The notes under the pieces are model-generated. The model ran no database searches and was not told where the DNA came from. It was given only the letters and a program-made list of their open reading frames with translations. This document shows, one piece after another, positions 1-9,630 of a DNA stretch of 64,000 bases (positions are counted from its first letter, which is position 1; every line of letters begins with the position of its first letter). Source of the DNA: Hoeflea prorocentri (GTDB taxonomy: Bacteria > Pseudomonadota > Alphaproteobacteria > Rhizobiales > Rhizobiaceae). The translations under genes were made by a program, and so were the position numbers. The stretch spans positions 620,001-684,000 of the forward strand of contig NZ_JAPJZI010000001.1 in assembly GCF_027944115.1 (NCBI RefSeq), written 5' to 3'.

Positions 1-1144
1 CGATCAGAACATGGAAATTTCCGTCGCCCACATGCCCGACAATCGTTCCCGGCAATCCAAGCTCGGCCAGATCGTTCTGTGCGGCCTTTATGCTTTCGGC
101 CAGGTGAGAGATCGGAACGCAGGCGTCCGTCGTGTGGCCTGATTTTCCGGGCATCGCCGCAACAGCGGCCCAATAGGCATCGTGGCGGGCTTTCCATAGT
201 CTGCCGATCTCGTCCGCATTCGAGGCAGCCTTGATATCTTTGGCTCCTGCGTCGTCCAGCAGTTCGCGAAACACCTTGAACTCGGCCTTTACGGCATCTT
301 CCATACCTGCAAACTCGAAGAACAAGGTCGGCGCTTCTGTCAGGTCCAGTTTTGAATAGCGGTTGCAGGCGCTGATCTGCGCGGTGTCGAGAAGTTCCAG
401 CCTGCCGACATTCAACCCGCACTGAACGCACGATATGACCGCATTGCAAGCGGCCTCGATGGACGGAAATGTCGCGACGCCGGCCACGATGTGTTCGGGG
501 ATGCCGTGGAGCTTTACCGTGATCTCGGTTATCGCGGCCAACGTGCCTTCGGACCCGACCAGAAGCCGGGTCAGGTCGTAGCCGGCGGAGGATTTCTTGG
601 CGCGGGTGCCGGTTCTGATGATCTCTCCATTGGCCAGAACACATTCCAGCGCCAGGACGTTTTCGGCCATTGTGCCATATCTGACGGCATTGGTTCCCGA
701 CGCCCGCGTCGACACCATTCCGCCGATGCTCGCATCCGCACCGGGATCGATCGGAAAATGCAGTCCGGTTGCCCGCAGTTCCTCGTTCAGCCGTTTGCGT
801 GTCACGCCGGGCTGCACAACCGCGATCAGGTCCTCAGGGACAATTTCGAGGATATTCGCCATCTTTGAAAAGTCCATCGACACGCCGCCCCTGGGAGCAT
901 TGACATGTCCCTCCACGGAGGTGCCCGCCCCAAAGGGGATAACGGGAACGCCATAGGCGTTGCAGGTTTTCAGCACAGAAGCGACCTCTCCCGTGTCGTG
1001 GGGAAAGACGACACAATCCGGAAGCTGTGCCTCAAGCCAGGTCGTGGAATTCACGTGGTGACGCCGCATTGCTTCCGACGCCTCGAACCGCTCCCCGAAT
1101 TGCTGTTTGAGGACCCCCAGACAGGCTTCGTAATTCTGCTGCAC
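1..1144 (-). CDS. FAD-linked D-2-hydroxyacid oxidase/dehydrogenase (GlcD/Dld type), 3' end outside window
   Basis: The product probably oxidises a D-2-hydroxy acid such as D-lactate or glycolate with FAD. Reading the minus strand gives about 381 residues. The PCMH-type FAD-binding domain is clear: VVFPHDTGEVASVL, then PFGAGTSVEGH, then the pyrophosphate-binding stretch PGADASIGGM. The C-terminal oxidase domain reaches the conserved GHVGDGNFH motif, where the window ends, so I estimate that 50 to 80 residues are missing. I chose a GTG start because AGCGGAGG lies six bases upstream and no in-frame ATG fits better. It is transcribed away from the methyltransferase gene. The exact substrate cannot be read from the sequence; D-lactate dehydrogenase (cytochrome) is the most likely name. 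Confidence 0.9.
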   Translation of the reverse strand, partial: MQQNYEACLGVLKQQFGERFEASEAMRRHHVNSTTWLEAQLPDCVVFPHDTGEVASVLKTCNAYGVPVIPFGAGTSVEGHVNAPRGGVSMDFSKMANILEIVPEDLIAVVQPGVTRKRLNEELRATGLHFPIDPGADASIGGMVSTRASGTNAVRYGTMAENVLALECVLANGEIIRTGTRAKKSSAGYDLTRLLVGSEGTLAAITEITVKLHGIPEHIVAGVATFPSIEAACNAVISCVQCGLNVGRLELLDTAQISACNRYSKLDLTEAPTLFFEFAGMEDAVKAEFKVFRELLDDAGAKDIKAASNADEIGRLWKARHDAYWAAVAAMPGKSGHTTDACVPISHLAESIKAAQNDLAELGLPGTIVGHVGDGNFHVLI

Positions 1145-1307
1145 TTTAATCCTCCGCTGTTTGCGCCGGGCGGATCATATTTGGGAAAACCGGATATATG
1201 TAGCCTAAATTCTTGCCAGTCATTATGACGAGAGCCTGCAGAAGGTGGATAGCTCTCACGGGGTCTGTCTTTATTCTGATCCGAACGCGCATGTGATTGA
1301 GGTTTCA

Positions 1308-2006
1308 ATGGCTGAGAGCGACGGCGTATTCGAAGACCCGCTTTATACCGATCCGCAATTTGCTCAGCTTTATGACGCCAATTTCGGGCCTGAGCGCGCC
1401 GACTTCGATTTCTGCAAGCGGTTGGCGGCGGATGCTGGTTCGGTCCTGGATCTGGGATGCGGCACTGGCGCGTTGCTGGCTGCTTTGTCCAAGGGGCGCA
1501 ATTTAACGGGTGTCGATCCGGCCAGCGCCATGCTTGAGATCGCGCGCCAGCGGCCGGGCGGGGAGCGTGTTCAATGGGTTGAAGCCGATGCCCGCACAGT
1601 CCGGCTGGAGCGCCGCTTTGATCTCGTTCTGCTGACGGGACATGCTTTCCAGGTTTTCCTCACCCGCGAAGATCAGCTGTCTGCGCTTGAAACCATCGCA
1701 CACCACTTGTCGCCCGATGGCCGCTTCATATTCGACACGAGGAACCCGTCGCTAAAATCCTGGAAACGCTGGACACCTGAAGATCGGCAGCAGATCGAAC
1801 ACCCGGAACATGGGAACGTGGAAACCTGGAACAACGTATCCGAGGATCCTGCTACCGGGATCGTGAGTTACGAGACATATTACCGGATTCTTCGAACCGG
1901 CAGGACGCTGAGCACCGTGTCGCAGATCGTGTTTCCGCAAAAGGACGTGCTGGACGAACTGCTCGATGCGGCGGGTCTTGCTGTCGAGCAATGGTATGGG
2001 GACTGA
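1308..2006 (+). CDS. class I SAM-dependent methyltransferase
   Basis: This 232-residue protein carries the SAM-binding motif I (VLDLGCGTGALLAAL) about 45 residues from the start, an acidic loop after the second strand (GVDPASAMLEIAR) and a motif-III-like strand (FDLVLLTGHAFQVF). This is the usual Rossmann layout of small-molecule methyltransferases of the UbiE/Tam kind. An in-frame ATG exists 63 bases further upstream, but the chosen ATG has TGAGG five bases before it and begins just before the conserved region. It stands alone between divergent and convergent neighbours, so the substrate cannot be inferred. Confidence 0.85.
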   Translation: MAESDGVFEDPLYTDPQFAQLYDANFGPERADFDFCKRLAADAGSVLDLGCGTGALLAALSKGRNLTGVDPASAMLEIARQRPGGERVQWVEADARTVRLERRFDLVLLTGHAFQVFLTREDQLSALETIAHHLSPDGRFIFDTRNPSLKSWKRWTPEDRQQIEHPEHGNVETWNNVSEDPATGIVSYETYYRILRTGRTLSTVSQIVFPQKDVLDELLDAAGLAVEQWYGD

Positions 2007-2078
2007 GCGGGCAATCGGCTCGATCCGAAAAGACCGGAGATCATCCCTTTTGGCCGGTTGCGCTAGGCCCGCTCCGCC

Positions 2079-3224
2079 TTACCATTGCCGCTCGTTTGTC
2101 AGCACGACGGTCGCGGCGGCTGAGAACATGCCGCCGACGCCGTGAACGAGCGACAGTTTTGCGCCGTCAATCTGCGCAGGCGAGACACCGCGCATCTGGC
2201 GCACGCTTTCCTGAAGGGCGTACATGCCGTACATGCCGGAATGCATATAGCTCAGTCCGCCGCCATTCGTGTTGAGCGGCAGCTTGCCGCCGGGTCTTGT
2301 GTGCCCTTCCGCAATAAAGGCTCCTGCTTCGCCGGGCGCGACGAAACCAAGGTCTTCCAAACCATAGATCGGAAGGTGCGCAAAGGCGTCATAGATCATC
2401 AGATGGTCGACATCCGCATGGGTGAGGCCGGCGCTTTCAAAAGCCAACCTGCCGGACATGCGAAACGCCCTGGATGAGGTGAAACTCTCCATCTGGCTGA
2501 TCATCGGGCCTTCGGCGCTCTCGCCGCCCATGCCGCGCAGATAAACCGGTTTTGTCGGGAAATCTTCGGCCCGCTCGGCGCCCGTCAGCACGAGGGCGCC
2601 GCCACCATCGCTGACAAGGCAGCACATGAGCTTGCGAAACGGATAGGCAATCATGCGCGAGGTCAAAACATCATCCACCGTGATGGGATCCCGCGCTGTT
2701 GCCCGGGGATGCATTGCCGCCCATTCGCGCTGGACCACCGCGACCATGGCCAGTTGTTCTTCCGTCAGCCCATGATCCTTCATCTTGCGCATCACCGGCA
2801 GTGTGAATTTTGTCGGCGGTAATGCCGCGCCATAGGTGTTCTCGAATTCCTGTTGCTGCATTGATGGGAAAAGGGGCCTGTGCGAACGATTGTTTGAACG
2901 ACCGCTTTCGCCATGGGTGATCAGAACTGTTTTGCACAGCCCTGTTTTGATGGCTGCCGCAGCATGGCGCACCAGGGTAATAAATGAACATCCACCCACT
3001 GATGTTCCGTCGGCCCAGGTGGGCGTGATGCCAAGATACTGGGCGATCTCGGCTACGTCGTGGCCTGCCGTTGCGATCCCGTCTATATCGGACGGCTTCA
3101 GCCCGCATTCTTCCAGAGCATTGAGGGCGGCATCGGCGTGAAGCCCTGTCTGGCTGAGTTCCGGCACCTTGCCGAGGCGCGTTGTTTCGGCCGCACCGAC
3201 AATGGCGATCTCTGCACGGCTCAT
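2079..3224 (-). CDS. thiolase-like acyl-CoA acetyltransferase / lipid-transfer (SCP-x type)
   Basis: This 381-residue protein has the fold and landmarks of the SCP-x/non-specific lipid-transfer thiolases. Cys79 (TSVGGCSF) is the candidate nucleophile, LNTNGGGLSYMHSGMYG supplies the conserved Asn/His loop, and HGVGGMFSAAATVVL closes the protein. It would perform thiolytic or retro-Claisen cleavage of a 3-oxoacyl-CoA at the end of a beta-oxidation round. Its ATG overlaps the stop of the DUF35 gene by four bases, so the two are translationally coupled. The same pairing makes the aldolase of steroid side-chain degradation (Ltp2–DUF35), so a retro-aldol role is a real alternative, although a Cys is retained here. 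Confidence 0.88.
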   Translation of the reverse strand: MSRAEIAIVGAAETTRLGKVPELSQTGLHADAALNALEECGLKPSDIDGIATAGHDVAEIAQYLGITPTWADGTSVGGCSFITLVRHAAAAIKTGLCKTVLITHGESGRSNNRSHRPLFPSMQQQEFENTYGAALPPTKFTLPVMRKMKDHGLTEEQLAMVAVVQREWAAMHPRATARDPITVDDVLTSRMIAYPFRKLMCCLVSDGGGALVLTGAERAEDFPTKPVYLRGMGGESAEGPMISQMESFTSSRAFRMSGRLAFESAGLTHADVDHLMIYDAFAHLPIYGLEDLGFVAPGEAGAFIAEGHTRPGGKLPLNTNGGGLSYMHSGMYGMYALQESVRQMRGVSPAQIDGAKLSLVHGVGGMFSAAATVVLTNERQW

Positions 3225-3628
3225 GAGGGGCCTCCCGCGGGACGGAATTGCGGAACGGTGACCTCGCCGCGCGTCTCGAATGTCACTTCCAGCGCCATGT
3301 CGAGATCAAGCGCATCCGGGTCTGCCGGCGTATCCAGCAGGTTGGAGACCATGCGCACGCCTTCCTCCAGTTCGACAACCGCGACGACATATGGCGGTTC
3401 ATAGCCCGGTGCCGGCAGGTGGCTGATGACATAGGAATAAAGGCGCCCTTTGCCGGAGGCCGCAATCACGTCGACATCGCGGCTGCCGCAGGCCGGACAG
3501 AACGGGCGCGGCGGGAAAAAGGGTGCATCGCATGGAATGCAGCGATTGATGAGCAGTTTGCCTTCCTTTGCCCCATCCCAATAGAACTGTGTCTCAGGGT
3601 AGATGGTCGGTACCGGTTTGTCGGTCAT
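3221..3628 (-). CDS. Zn-ribbon/OB-fold DUF35 acyl-CoA-associated protein
   Basis: This 135-residue protein has an N-terminal rubredoxin-like zinc ribbon (Cys30, Cys33, Cys44 and Cys47 in CIPC…CPAC) followed by an OB-fold that runs to about residue 120 (GRLYSYVISH, VAVVELEEGVRMVSNL). DUF35 proteins bind the CoA part of thioesters and form complexes with thiolases, aldolases and MaoC hydratases. AAGGA lies seven bases before the ATG. The four-base overlap with the thiolase gene downstream and the ten-base gap from the MaoC gene upstream support a complex of these three products. Confidence 0.9.
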   Translation of the reverse strand: MTDKPVPTIYPETQFYWDGAKEGKLLINRCIPCDAPFFPPRPFCPACGSRDVDVIAASGKGRLYSYVISHLPAPGYEPPYVVAVVELEEGVRMVSNLLDTPADPDALDLDMALEVTFETRGEVTVPQFRPAGGPS

Positions 3629-3638
3629 GTCCAGTTCC

Positions 3639-4499
3639 TTAACTCAAACGGGCCAGGCCGTTGTTCAGCACAACGACGTCGCGTTCCAACACGCTGGCAC
3701 GGAAACTCACGTCATCGCCATCGACCCAGATCTCCGTGCGGATCGTCTCGCCCGGATAGACGGGGGCCGAGAAGCGCTGTTGCATATGGGAAAGCGCCGT
3801 GAAGTCACCGTCGCGCAGGGCCATGGGGATGGACCATGAGACCACGGCCATTGTGCAAAGCCCGTGCAGAATAGGCCGCTCAAAGCCGGCGCCTTTTGCA
3901 ACCTGCGGGTCGGCGTGCAGCGGGTTGAAATCTCCGCTCAAGCGGTAGATCAACGCATTTCTGGGTGACGTGCTGAAATCGTGATGGGTATCGGGTGCAC
4001 GCTCGGGCAGGCGATGCACCGGTTTTAACGGGCCGCTGGCGCCGCCAAAACCGCCATCAGCGCGCGCAAAGACCGTACTGGCTACCGTTGCAAGGTCCAT
4101 TCCCGTCGCCTTGTCCGAAATCATCCGTTCCGAGTAGATGAGCGCACCCTTGTCTGCGCCCTTGTCGACAATGTCGACAATGTGCGTCTTGCCAAGGACC
4201 GTTCCCTCTTTCGGAAGAGGGGCATGCAAGGTCAGGCTTTGCTCACCATGAAGGATTTTCTGCCAGGTCAGTCCCGTGTCAGGCTCCATCGCCCAGAAGC
4301 CCGGATAGGCCAACACATTGACCATCGCAGGCAGGGGGGCAAATCCCTCCGACCTTTCATACACGGCCTTAAGGTCGGCCGGCGCCAAAGGGTCGGCTCC
4401 AAGCCCGACGCCAAGCGCAAAGAGGGTGCAGTCCTTTGCGGTGTAGCTGTGCTCAACCACCGGAAACTCTCGCGCCATCAAGGCGTCCCTGTCGATCAT
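3639..4499 (-). CDS. MaoC-type enoyl-CoA hydratase 2
   Basis: The 286-residue protein is a double hot-dog hydratase. The C-terminal half holds the hydratase-2 signature YRLSGDFNPLH with Asp190 and His195 as catalytic residues, followed by GFERPILHGL. It hydrates a trans-2-enoyl-CoA to the (R)-3-hydroxyacyl-CoA, which fits the (R)-specific MFE2-type SDR encoded at 9748. The open frame extends further upstream, but the part before this ATG is arginine-rich and antisense-like, and GGAAGG lies nine bases before the chosen ATG. It sits in the operon between a CoA ligase and the DUF35 gene. Confidence 0.9.
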   Translation of the reverse strand: MIDRDALMAREFPVVEHSYTAKDCTLFALGVGLGADPLAPADLKAVYERSEGFAPLPAMVNVLAYPGFWAMEPDTGLTWQKILHGEQSLTLHAPLPKEGTVLGKTHIVDIVDKGADKGALIYSERMISDKATGMDLATVASTVFARADGGFGGASGPLKPVHRLPERAPDTHHDFSTSPRNALIYRLSGDFNPLHADPQVAKGAGFERPILHGLCTMAVVSWSIPMALRDGDFTALSHMQQRFSAPVYPGETIRTEIWVDGDDVSFRASVLERDVVVLNNGLARLS

Positions 4500-4530
4500 T
4501 CGGCAGAACCTTCCACGTTTTTCACCAAGC

Positions 4531-6099
4531 TCATCCCGAGGAGTACTGCTTGCGCAACACCCGCCGCAGGATCTTGCCCGACGCGGCCTTCGGAATGGCC
4601 TCAACGACCTCCAGCGCCTGCACGATCTTGTATCGGGCAAGCCGCCCGGCGAGGTGTTCCTGCACGGTCGTCAAATCCAACGCAGCGCCTTTTGGGGTCA
4701 CAATCAGCGCCATCGGCACTTCGCCCTTTTCCTGATCCGGAATGCCGAAGACAGCGGCTTCAAGGATATCGGGATGTGCGATCAGGGCCGCTTCCACTTC
4801 AGCCGGCGCGACGGGAAATCCCTTGACCTTGATCATCTCTTTCAGCCGGTCGACGATCCGCAGATGCCCGTCAGCATCGACGGTCGCTATATCGCCAGTG
4901 CGAAGCCAGCCGCCTTCGGCGATCGTCTCAGCCGTGGCCCCCGGATCGTTCAGATAACCCTTCATCACTGATGGGCCTTTGATCCACAATTCGCCGGGCT
5001 GATCAGGACCAAGATCATCCTGCGTGTCCGGATCGACGATCCTGCACGATGTATTGGCAACCGGCGTGCCGAGTGTGTCCGGTTTGGCTCCGCCTTTCAG
5101 GTGAGAATGGCTGACACCGCTGACCTCGGTCATGCCAAAGCCCTGAAGGAACGAGCAGCCGAGCCTATTGCGAATGCTGTCGCCGATCTCGTGTGACAGT
5201 GGCGCTGCGCCGCAGCCAATTTCCTTCACGGCAGACAAATCGAAACGATCGACGAGCGGGTTCTTTGCAAGCGCGATGGCAATCGGCGGAACCACCCAGA
5301 GGCGCTGTGCGCCGCTGTCTTGCGCGACCTGCAGATATTTTTCCAGGTCAAATCGCTGCATCAGATGCTGATGCGCGCCGGAAGCAGGATAGACCATCTG
5401 GCATAGCACCAATCCGAAGATATGGAAGAAAGGAAGGAAGCAAGGGGCTGTATCGTCGGGTCCGATACCGCGCGCCTGACACCATTGGGCGGCGTTGGCG
5501 ACAATATTGCGGTGTGTCAGCATCACGCCCTTCGGCAACCCGGTGGTGCCGGACGAAAACGCAATGACCGCGATATCCTCACGCAGATCAACCGGAACCT
5601 GATGGTCAAGGGGCGGTCCGATTACCTCGGTCATAGCCAAGACACCCGTTTCGGCGGCTCCGATCGCCACGATCTGTTGAACGTCGGTGCCTTGTACTGC
5701 CTGTTGCGCGTTTTCCATGAAAGCGTCGTCGACAAAAATCATGCGCGCGCAGGATTGTTTGAGCTGATAGGCCAGTTCCTCCGGGGTGTAGGAAGGATTG
5801 GCCATGGTCAGCGTTCCGCCTGCCATCGCCACCGCGTGGAAAAGCACGAAAAAGTCTATGGAATTGGGCGCCATAACGGCGACGACATCACCCTTTTTCA
5901 GGCCAAGCGCGACCAGCCCGCCGGCAAGAGCGCGTATGTCGCGCATGGCCTCGCAGCCAGTGATCTCCCGCCCGGTGTTGACTTCTGTGAAGACCGGTCT
6001 GTCCTCACGCAGCGCAAGGCCCTGGAAGACCCATTCGGTTATGGACATCTCAGGGATATCAAGCGTGGACGGACTGCTGAAAACTCTGTGTTTTTCCAT
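4531..6099 (-). CDS. AMP-dependent acyl/aryl-CoA ligase (4-coumarate-CoA ligase-like)
   Basis: This 522-residue adenylate-forming enzyme activates a carboxylic acid with ATP and CoA. The P-loop-like A3 motif is SSGTTGLPKGVMLTH, the A5 motif QGFGMTEVSG, the A8 hinge GWLRTGDIATVDADG and the A10 lysine sits in PKAASGKILRR. Overall organisation and the motif FLPFFHIFGL resemble plant-like 4-coumarate:CoA ligases rather than long-chain enzymes, so an aryl or branched substrate is possible. It starts nine bases after the enoyl-CoA hydratase stop. It is one of two ligases in this operon; two CoA activation steps or two alternative substrates would explain that. Confidence 0.9.
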   Translation of the reverse strand: MEKHRVFSSPSTLDIPEMSITEWVFQGLALREDRPVFTEVNTGREITGCEAMRDIRALAGGLVALGLKKGDVVAVMAPNSIDFFVLFHAVAMAGGTLTMANPSYTPEELAYQLKQSCARMIFVDDAFMENAQQAVQGTDVQQIVAIGAAETGVLAMTEVIGPPLDHQVPVDLREDIAVIAFSSGTTGLPKGVMLTHRNIVANAAQWCQARGIGPDDTAPCFLPFFHIFGLVLCQMVYPASGAHQHLMQRFDLEKYLQVAQDSGAQRLWVVPPIAIALAKNPLVDRFDLSAVKEIGCGAAPLSHEIGDSIRNRLGCSFLQGFGMTEVSGVSHSHLKGGAKPDTLGTPVANTSCRIVDPDTQDDLGPDQPGELWIKGPSVMKGYLNDPGATAETIAEGGWLRTGDIATVDADGHLRIVDRLKEMIKVKGFPVAPAEVEAALIAHPDILEAAVFGIPDQEKGEVPMALIVTPKGAALDLTTVQEHLAGRLARYKIVQALEVVEAIPKAASGKILRRVLRKQYSSG

Positions 6100-6108
6100 C
6101 TTTAGCGC

Positions 6109-6906
6109 TTACTTGAAGTTGAAAGCCGGCGGCGTCTTTGATGCAAACCGGCCGATCGCATCCAAATGGTATTCGCTGGTCAGGCATTTGGCCTGGGCAT
6201 CAGCCTCCATTTTGAGAATGGTGTCGCTGTCGGCCTGCATCGCATGGGCCATGATTTCCTTGGTCAAGGCATAGGCAGTCGGCGAGACATTCTCCATCAT
6301 CGCGGCAATTTCCTTGGCCCGAGGCAGGAGCTTTTCTGCAGGCAGGACCTCCATGCACAAGCCGAGCCGCAGGGCCTCCTGGGCATCGACCGTCCGCGCC
6401 GTGAAAAACATCTCGCGCGCCCGTTGCTGTCCGACGACCCGGGGCAGGGACCACATCAGGTTGCAATCCGGCACCGCGCCGACTTTTGTAAAAGAGGCTG
6501 AGAACAGCGCGCGATCGGACGCCAGAACGATGTCGCCGCAAAGGGCAAGGCCGAGCCCGGCACCGAAGGCCGGGCCATCTACGGCTACGATCACCGGAAC
6601 GGGCAGGTCGCGCAGTTTCTTGAACCAGACATGCAGTTCCAGCATGCGGTTCCGCATGTCCTCGGCTGTGTTTTTGTGGCCAGAACGGTGCCGCTCAAGC
6701 ATTGCCTTCAGATCGCCGCCGGCACAAAAGACACCGTCCGATCCGGTAAAAATCAATGCGCGCAGGTCAGTGGCCTCTGTCAAGGTCTGCAGAGCGTCGC
6801 TCAGGCCCGATTTGATCTCGTCCGAAAAGGCGTTGCGGGTATCGGGCCTTGCCATTTCCAAAAGCGCAATGCCGTCGCTGCGCGTCAGGCGAACCGGATC
6901 ACTCAT
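6109..6906 (-). CDS. enoyl-CoA hydratase/isomerase (crotonase family)
   Basis: This 265-residue crotonase has the first oxyanion-hole strand at FCAGGDLKAM and the second at GPAFGAGLGLAL. It would hydrate or isomerise an enoyl-CoA. The usual first catalytic Glu position reads SFTKVGAVPDC, so the second acid is Asp rather than Glu; such substitutions are found in crotonases with isomerase or other activities, and the reaction is therefore uncertain. The ATG at 6906 overlaps the preceding ligase stop by eight bases. The frame remains open for 45 more codons upstream, but that segment lies inside the ligase gene in another frame and was not used. Confidence 0.88.
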   Translation of the reverse strand: MSDPVRLTRSDGIALLEMARPDTRNAFSDEIKSGLSDALQTLTEATDLRALIFTGSDGVFCAGGDLKAMLERHRSGHKNTAEDMRNRMLELHVWFKKLRDLPVPVIVAVDGPAFGAGLGLALCGDIVLASDRALFSASFTKVGAVPDCNLMWSLPRVVGQQRAREMFFTARTVDAQEALRLGLCMEVLPAEKLLPRAKEIAAMMENVSPTAYALTKEIMAHAMQADSDTILKMEADAQAKCLTSEYHLDAIGRFASKTPPAFNFK

Positions 6907-8479
6907 CTGTTGTCTCCGAAATCTTTGCCCGAATTTTCTGTTTGTCGATCTTGTTTGTGTGGCTGAGTGGAAGGGGGCCATCCCATATGCGGATTGATTT
7001 GGGCACCTTGTATCCGGCGATTTTGCCGCGACAATAGGCAATCAGATCGTCCCCGGTGACCCGTGCGCCGTCATGCAGGGCCACGACGGCAACCACCATT
7101 TCTCCCCATTTGTCGTGAGGCAGGCCAAGAACTGCCGCAGAGGCCACGTCGGGATGTTTTGACAGGCAGTTCTCGGTCTCGATCGGATAAACGTTCTCAC
7201 CGCCGGTGATGATCATCTCCTTGGTGCGGCCAACCAGATAGATATACCCGTCTTCGTCCTCATAGCCTGCGTCGCCGGTATGATAGAAACCGCCGCGCAT
7301 CGCTTCGCCGGTCTCTTCGGGCTTGTTCCAGTAACCGTTCATGATCTGCGGGCCCCGCACGGTCAGTTCGCCCGTCTCTCCCTGTTTCACCGGCTTATCG
7401 TTTTCGTCGACGATCCTCAGATCGGTTGTGTGGATCGGACGGCCGACCGAGGCGAGTTTCGGGATTACGCCATCAATGGGTTCATGATCCTCCGGGCGCA
7501 GGACGCACAGGTTCGGTGCCGCCTCCGTCATGCCGTAACCCTGGCAAAAGGTAACATCCGGGATTTGTTCCAGGCATTGGCTGATAACGCCGATGGGCAT
7601 TGGCGCCGCGCCATAGGTCAGGCAGCGAAGCGACGAGAAATCAAATGTGGGAAAGGTCGGATGATCGAGGATCATGCGCAACATTGTCGGCACCATGGTC
7701 ATTGTGGTGACCTTTTGGTCCTGGATCAGGCGCATGGTCTCCTCGACCTCGAATTTCGCCTGAATGATCTTGGTCGTGCCGTAGACGATCGATGTGAAGA
7801 CACGGCTGCCGGTGCCCAGATGAAACATCGGCCCCGACAGCAGGAGCACATCGTCCGAACGGTACTTGTAGAGCGGCCCGGTGCCGGTGGCGTTCGCCTG
7901 CATATTGGAATGGGACAGCATGACGCCTTTCGGCTGACCCGTCGTGCCGGATGTATAAAACAGGATCATCGTATCGTCGGAGGCTGACGCCAGATCGTCG
8001 AAAGCATCCGCAGCGACGTTTCCGGCCTGTGCGATGAGATCATCATAGTTCAGTGTGTCCGGCGGCAGAACCGGGGCAGGGGCATCCCAATCGGCAAAGA
8101 TAAGCGTCTCCAGTGACGGGCAACGTTCCATCAATGCAGCCGCCTGCTCCTGAAAATGCCGGTCAACAATCAGGATTTGCGGCGTGCAATCATCGATCGT
8201 TTCAGCCATCTCGTCCTCAGAAAGCCGGTAATTGATCGGAACACAGAGCGCCCCGATCATGCTGGGCACCAGATACATCTCGACGAGCCAGTGCGAATTC
8301 ATGCCCAGAAATGCGACCCGGTCGCCGGGGCCGACGCCAAGATCCTGCAGCGCCTTGGCCGCGCCGTGCATGCGAGCGCTGAACTGCGCCCAGCTATGGG
8401 CACGTCCCTCGAAATAGGTCGCCATCTTGTCCGGTGTGTGAAAGGCGTATTTCCGCACCAGGTCCGGAAGACGTATCAT
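6899..8479 (-). CDS. AMP-dependent fatty-acyl-CoA ligase
   Basis: This 526-residue adenylate-forming ligase belongs to the medium/long-chain acyl-CoA synthetase group. Visible motifs are FYTSGTTGQPKGVMLSH (ATP loop), GYGMTEAAP, YHTGDAGYEDEDG, and GRTKEMIITGGENVYP (hinge and fatty-acid signature). It makes an acyl-CoA from acid, ATP and CoA in the cytoplasm. Its ATG overlaps the stop of the acyl-CoA dehydrogenase gene by four bases, and its own stop overlaps the hydratase start. It probably performs the entry step for the substrate of this operon. Confidence 0.92.
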   Translation of the reverse strand: MIRLPDLVRKYAFHTPDKMATYFEGRAHSWAQFSARMHGAAKALQDLGVGPGDRVAFLGMNSHWLVEMYLVPSMIGALCVPINYRLSEDEMAETIDDCTPQILIVDRHFQEQAAALMERCPSLETLIFADWDAPAPVLPPDTLNYDDLIAQAGNVAADAFDDLASASDDTMILFYTSGTTGQPKGVMLSHSNMQANATGTGPLYKYRSDDVLLLSGPMFHLGTGSRVFTSIVYGTTKIIQAKFEVEETMRLIQDQKVTTMTMVPTMLRMILDHPTFPTFDFSSLRCLTYGAAPMPIGVISQCLEQIPDVTFCQGYGMTEAAPNLCVLRPEDHEPIDGVIPKLASVGRPIHTTDLRIVDENDKPVKQGETGELTVRGPQIMNGYWNKPEETGEAMRGGFYHTGDAGYEDEDGYIYLVGRTKEMIITGGENVYPIETENCLSKHPDVASAAVLGLPHDKWGEMVVAVVALHDGARVTGDDLIAYCRGKIAGYKVPKSIRIWDGPLPLSHTNKIDKQKIRAKISETTDE

Positions 8480-9630
8480 CGGCTGCCTCCAAGGATCGAA
8501 CGCCCTATGATTTCACGCATGATTTCGCCGGTGCCCCCTGCGATTCGGCCCACGCGCGCATCGGCCCATGCTCGCGCTATGGGATATTCCCACATATATC
8601 CATAGCCGCCATGCAATTGCAGCAGGTCGTCCAACCGCTGGCACAACATCTCGGAGGTCAGCATCTTGCCCATGGCTGCATCGACCGAATCGAGTTCTCC
8701 GGCAAGATGCATCTCCAGGCATTTGTCGACAAAGACGCGCAGCATCACGGCTTCCGCCTTGACCTCTGCCAGTTTGAAGCGCGTATTCTGGAAGTCGGCG
8801 ATCGTCCTGCCAAATGCCTTTCGCTCCCTGACATGCTCGATTGTCCATTCAAGCGCGGCCTCAAGGTTGGCAACCGCCCGCACGCACTGCAGCAGGCGTT
8901 CCTGCGGCAGTTGCTCCATCATCTGGTAAAAGCCGCGGCCGTCCTGCCCAAGCAGATTTGTGATCGGCACACGAACGTTGTCAAAAAACAACTCGGCGGT
9001 ATCCTGCGCCTTCCAGCCGACTTTTTCGAGCAGCTTATTGCCCTTGCGGAAGCCGGGCGTGTCGGACGGGACAAGGATCAAGGATGTGCCCTTTGCACCT
9101 TCAGCCGGGTCGGTCTTGCATGCCAGAACGATCAGATCGCAGTTGCCGCCATTGGTGATGAAGACCTTCTGGCCATTGATTACGAAGTCGTCCCCATCGC
9201 GAATGGCGGTCGTCTTGATGCCTTGTACGTCCGAGCCTGCGCCCGGCTCCGTCATGCCCAGAGCTCCGATCGCCTCCCCGCGTGCCATCTTTGGCAGCCA
9301 TTCCTTTTTGAGCTCCTCCGTACCGTAATAAAGAAGGTAGGGCGCCACGATATCGGAATGCAGACTGAAACCCGGCCCCATGGCCCCGGCGCGGGCGAGT
9401 TCCTCCATGACAACCATGGAAAACAGGAAATCGGCTCCCGCGCCGCCATACTCTTCGGGCATGGCCGCGCACAGCAGTCCGTTCTCACCCGCCTTGAGCC
9501 AGGCCTGTCGGCTAACGCGACCGTCCTTTTCCCATTGATCGTGGTAGGGTCTGATTTCTTCTTCAACAAAACGGCGAACCTGGTCGCGGAACATCTCATG
9601 CTCGTCGCTGAATACGGTGCGTTTGAACAT
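8476..9630 (-). CDS. acyl-CoA dehydrogenase
   Basis: This 384-residue flavoprotein has all three acyl-CoA dehydrogenase domains: the helical N-terminus, the beta domain with the FAD signature GALGMTEPGAGSD, and the C-terminal helices ending in GGTGEIMREIIGRSIL. It introduces the alpha–beta double bond and passes electrons to ETF. It is the first gene of the leftward operon. GGGAGG lies eight bases before the ATG. The catalytic base region in the C-terminal domain reads YEYPIARAWADARV rather than a typical YEREYP Glu site, so it may belong to a branched- or aryl-substrate group. Confidence 0.93.
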   Translation of the reverse strand: MFKRTVFSDEHEMFRDQVRRFVEEEIRPYHDQWEKDGRVSRQAWLKAGENGLLCAAMPEEYGGAGADFLFSMVVMEELARAGAMGPGFSLHSDIVAPYLLYYGTEELKKEWLPKMARGEAIGALGMTEPGAGSDVQGIKTTAIRDGDDFVINGQKVFITNGGNCDLIVLACKTDPAEGAKGTSLILVPSDTPGFRKGNKLLEKVGWKAQDTAELFFDNVRVPITNLLGQDGRGFYQMMEQLPQERLLQCVRAVANLEAALEWTIEHVRERKAFGRTIADFQNTRFKLAEVKAEAVMLRVFVDKCLEMHLAGELDSVDAAMGKMLTSEMLCQRLDDLLQLHGGYGYMWEYPIARAWADARVGRIAGGTGEIMREIIGRSILGGSR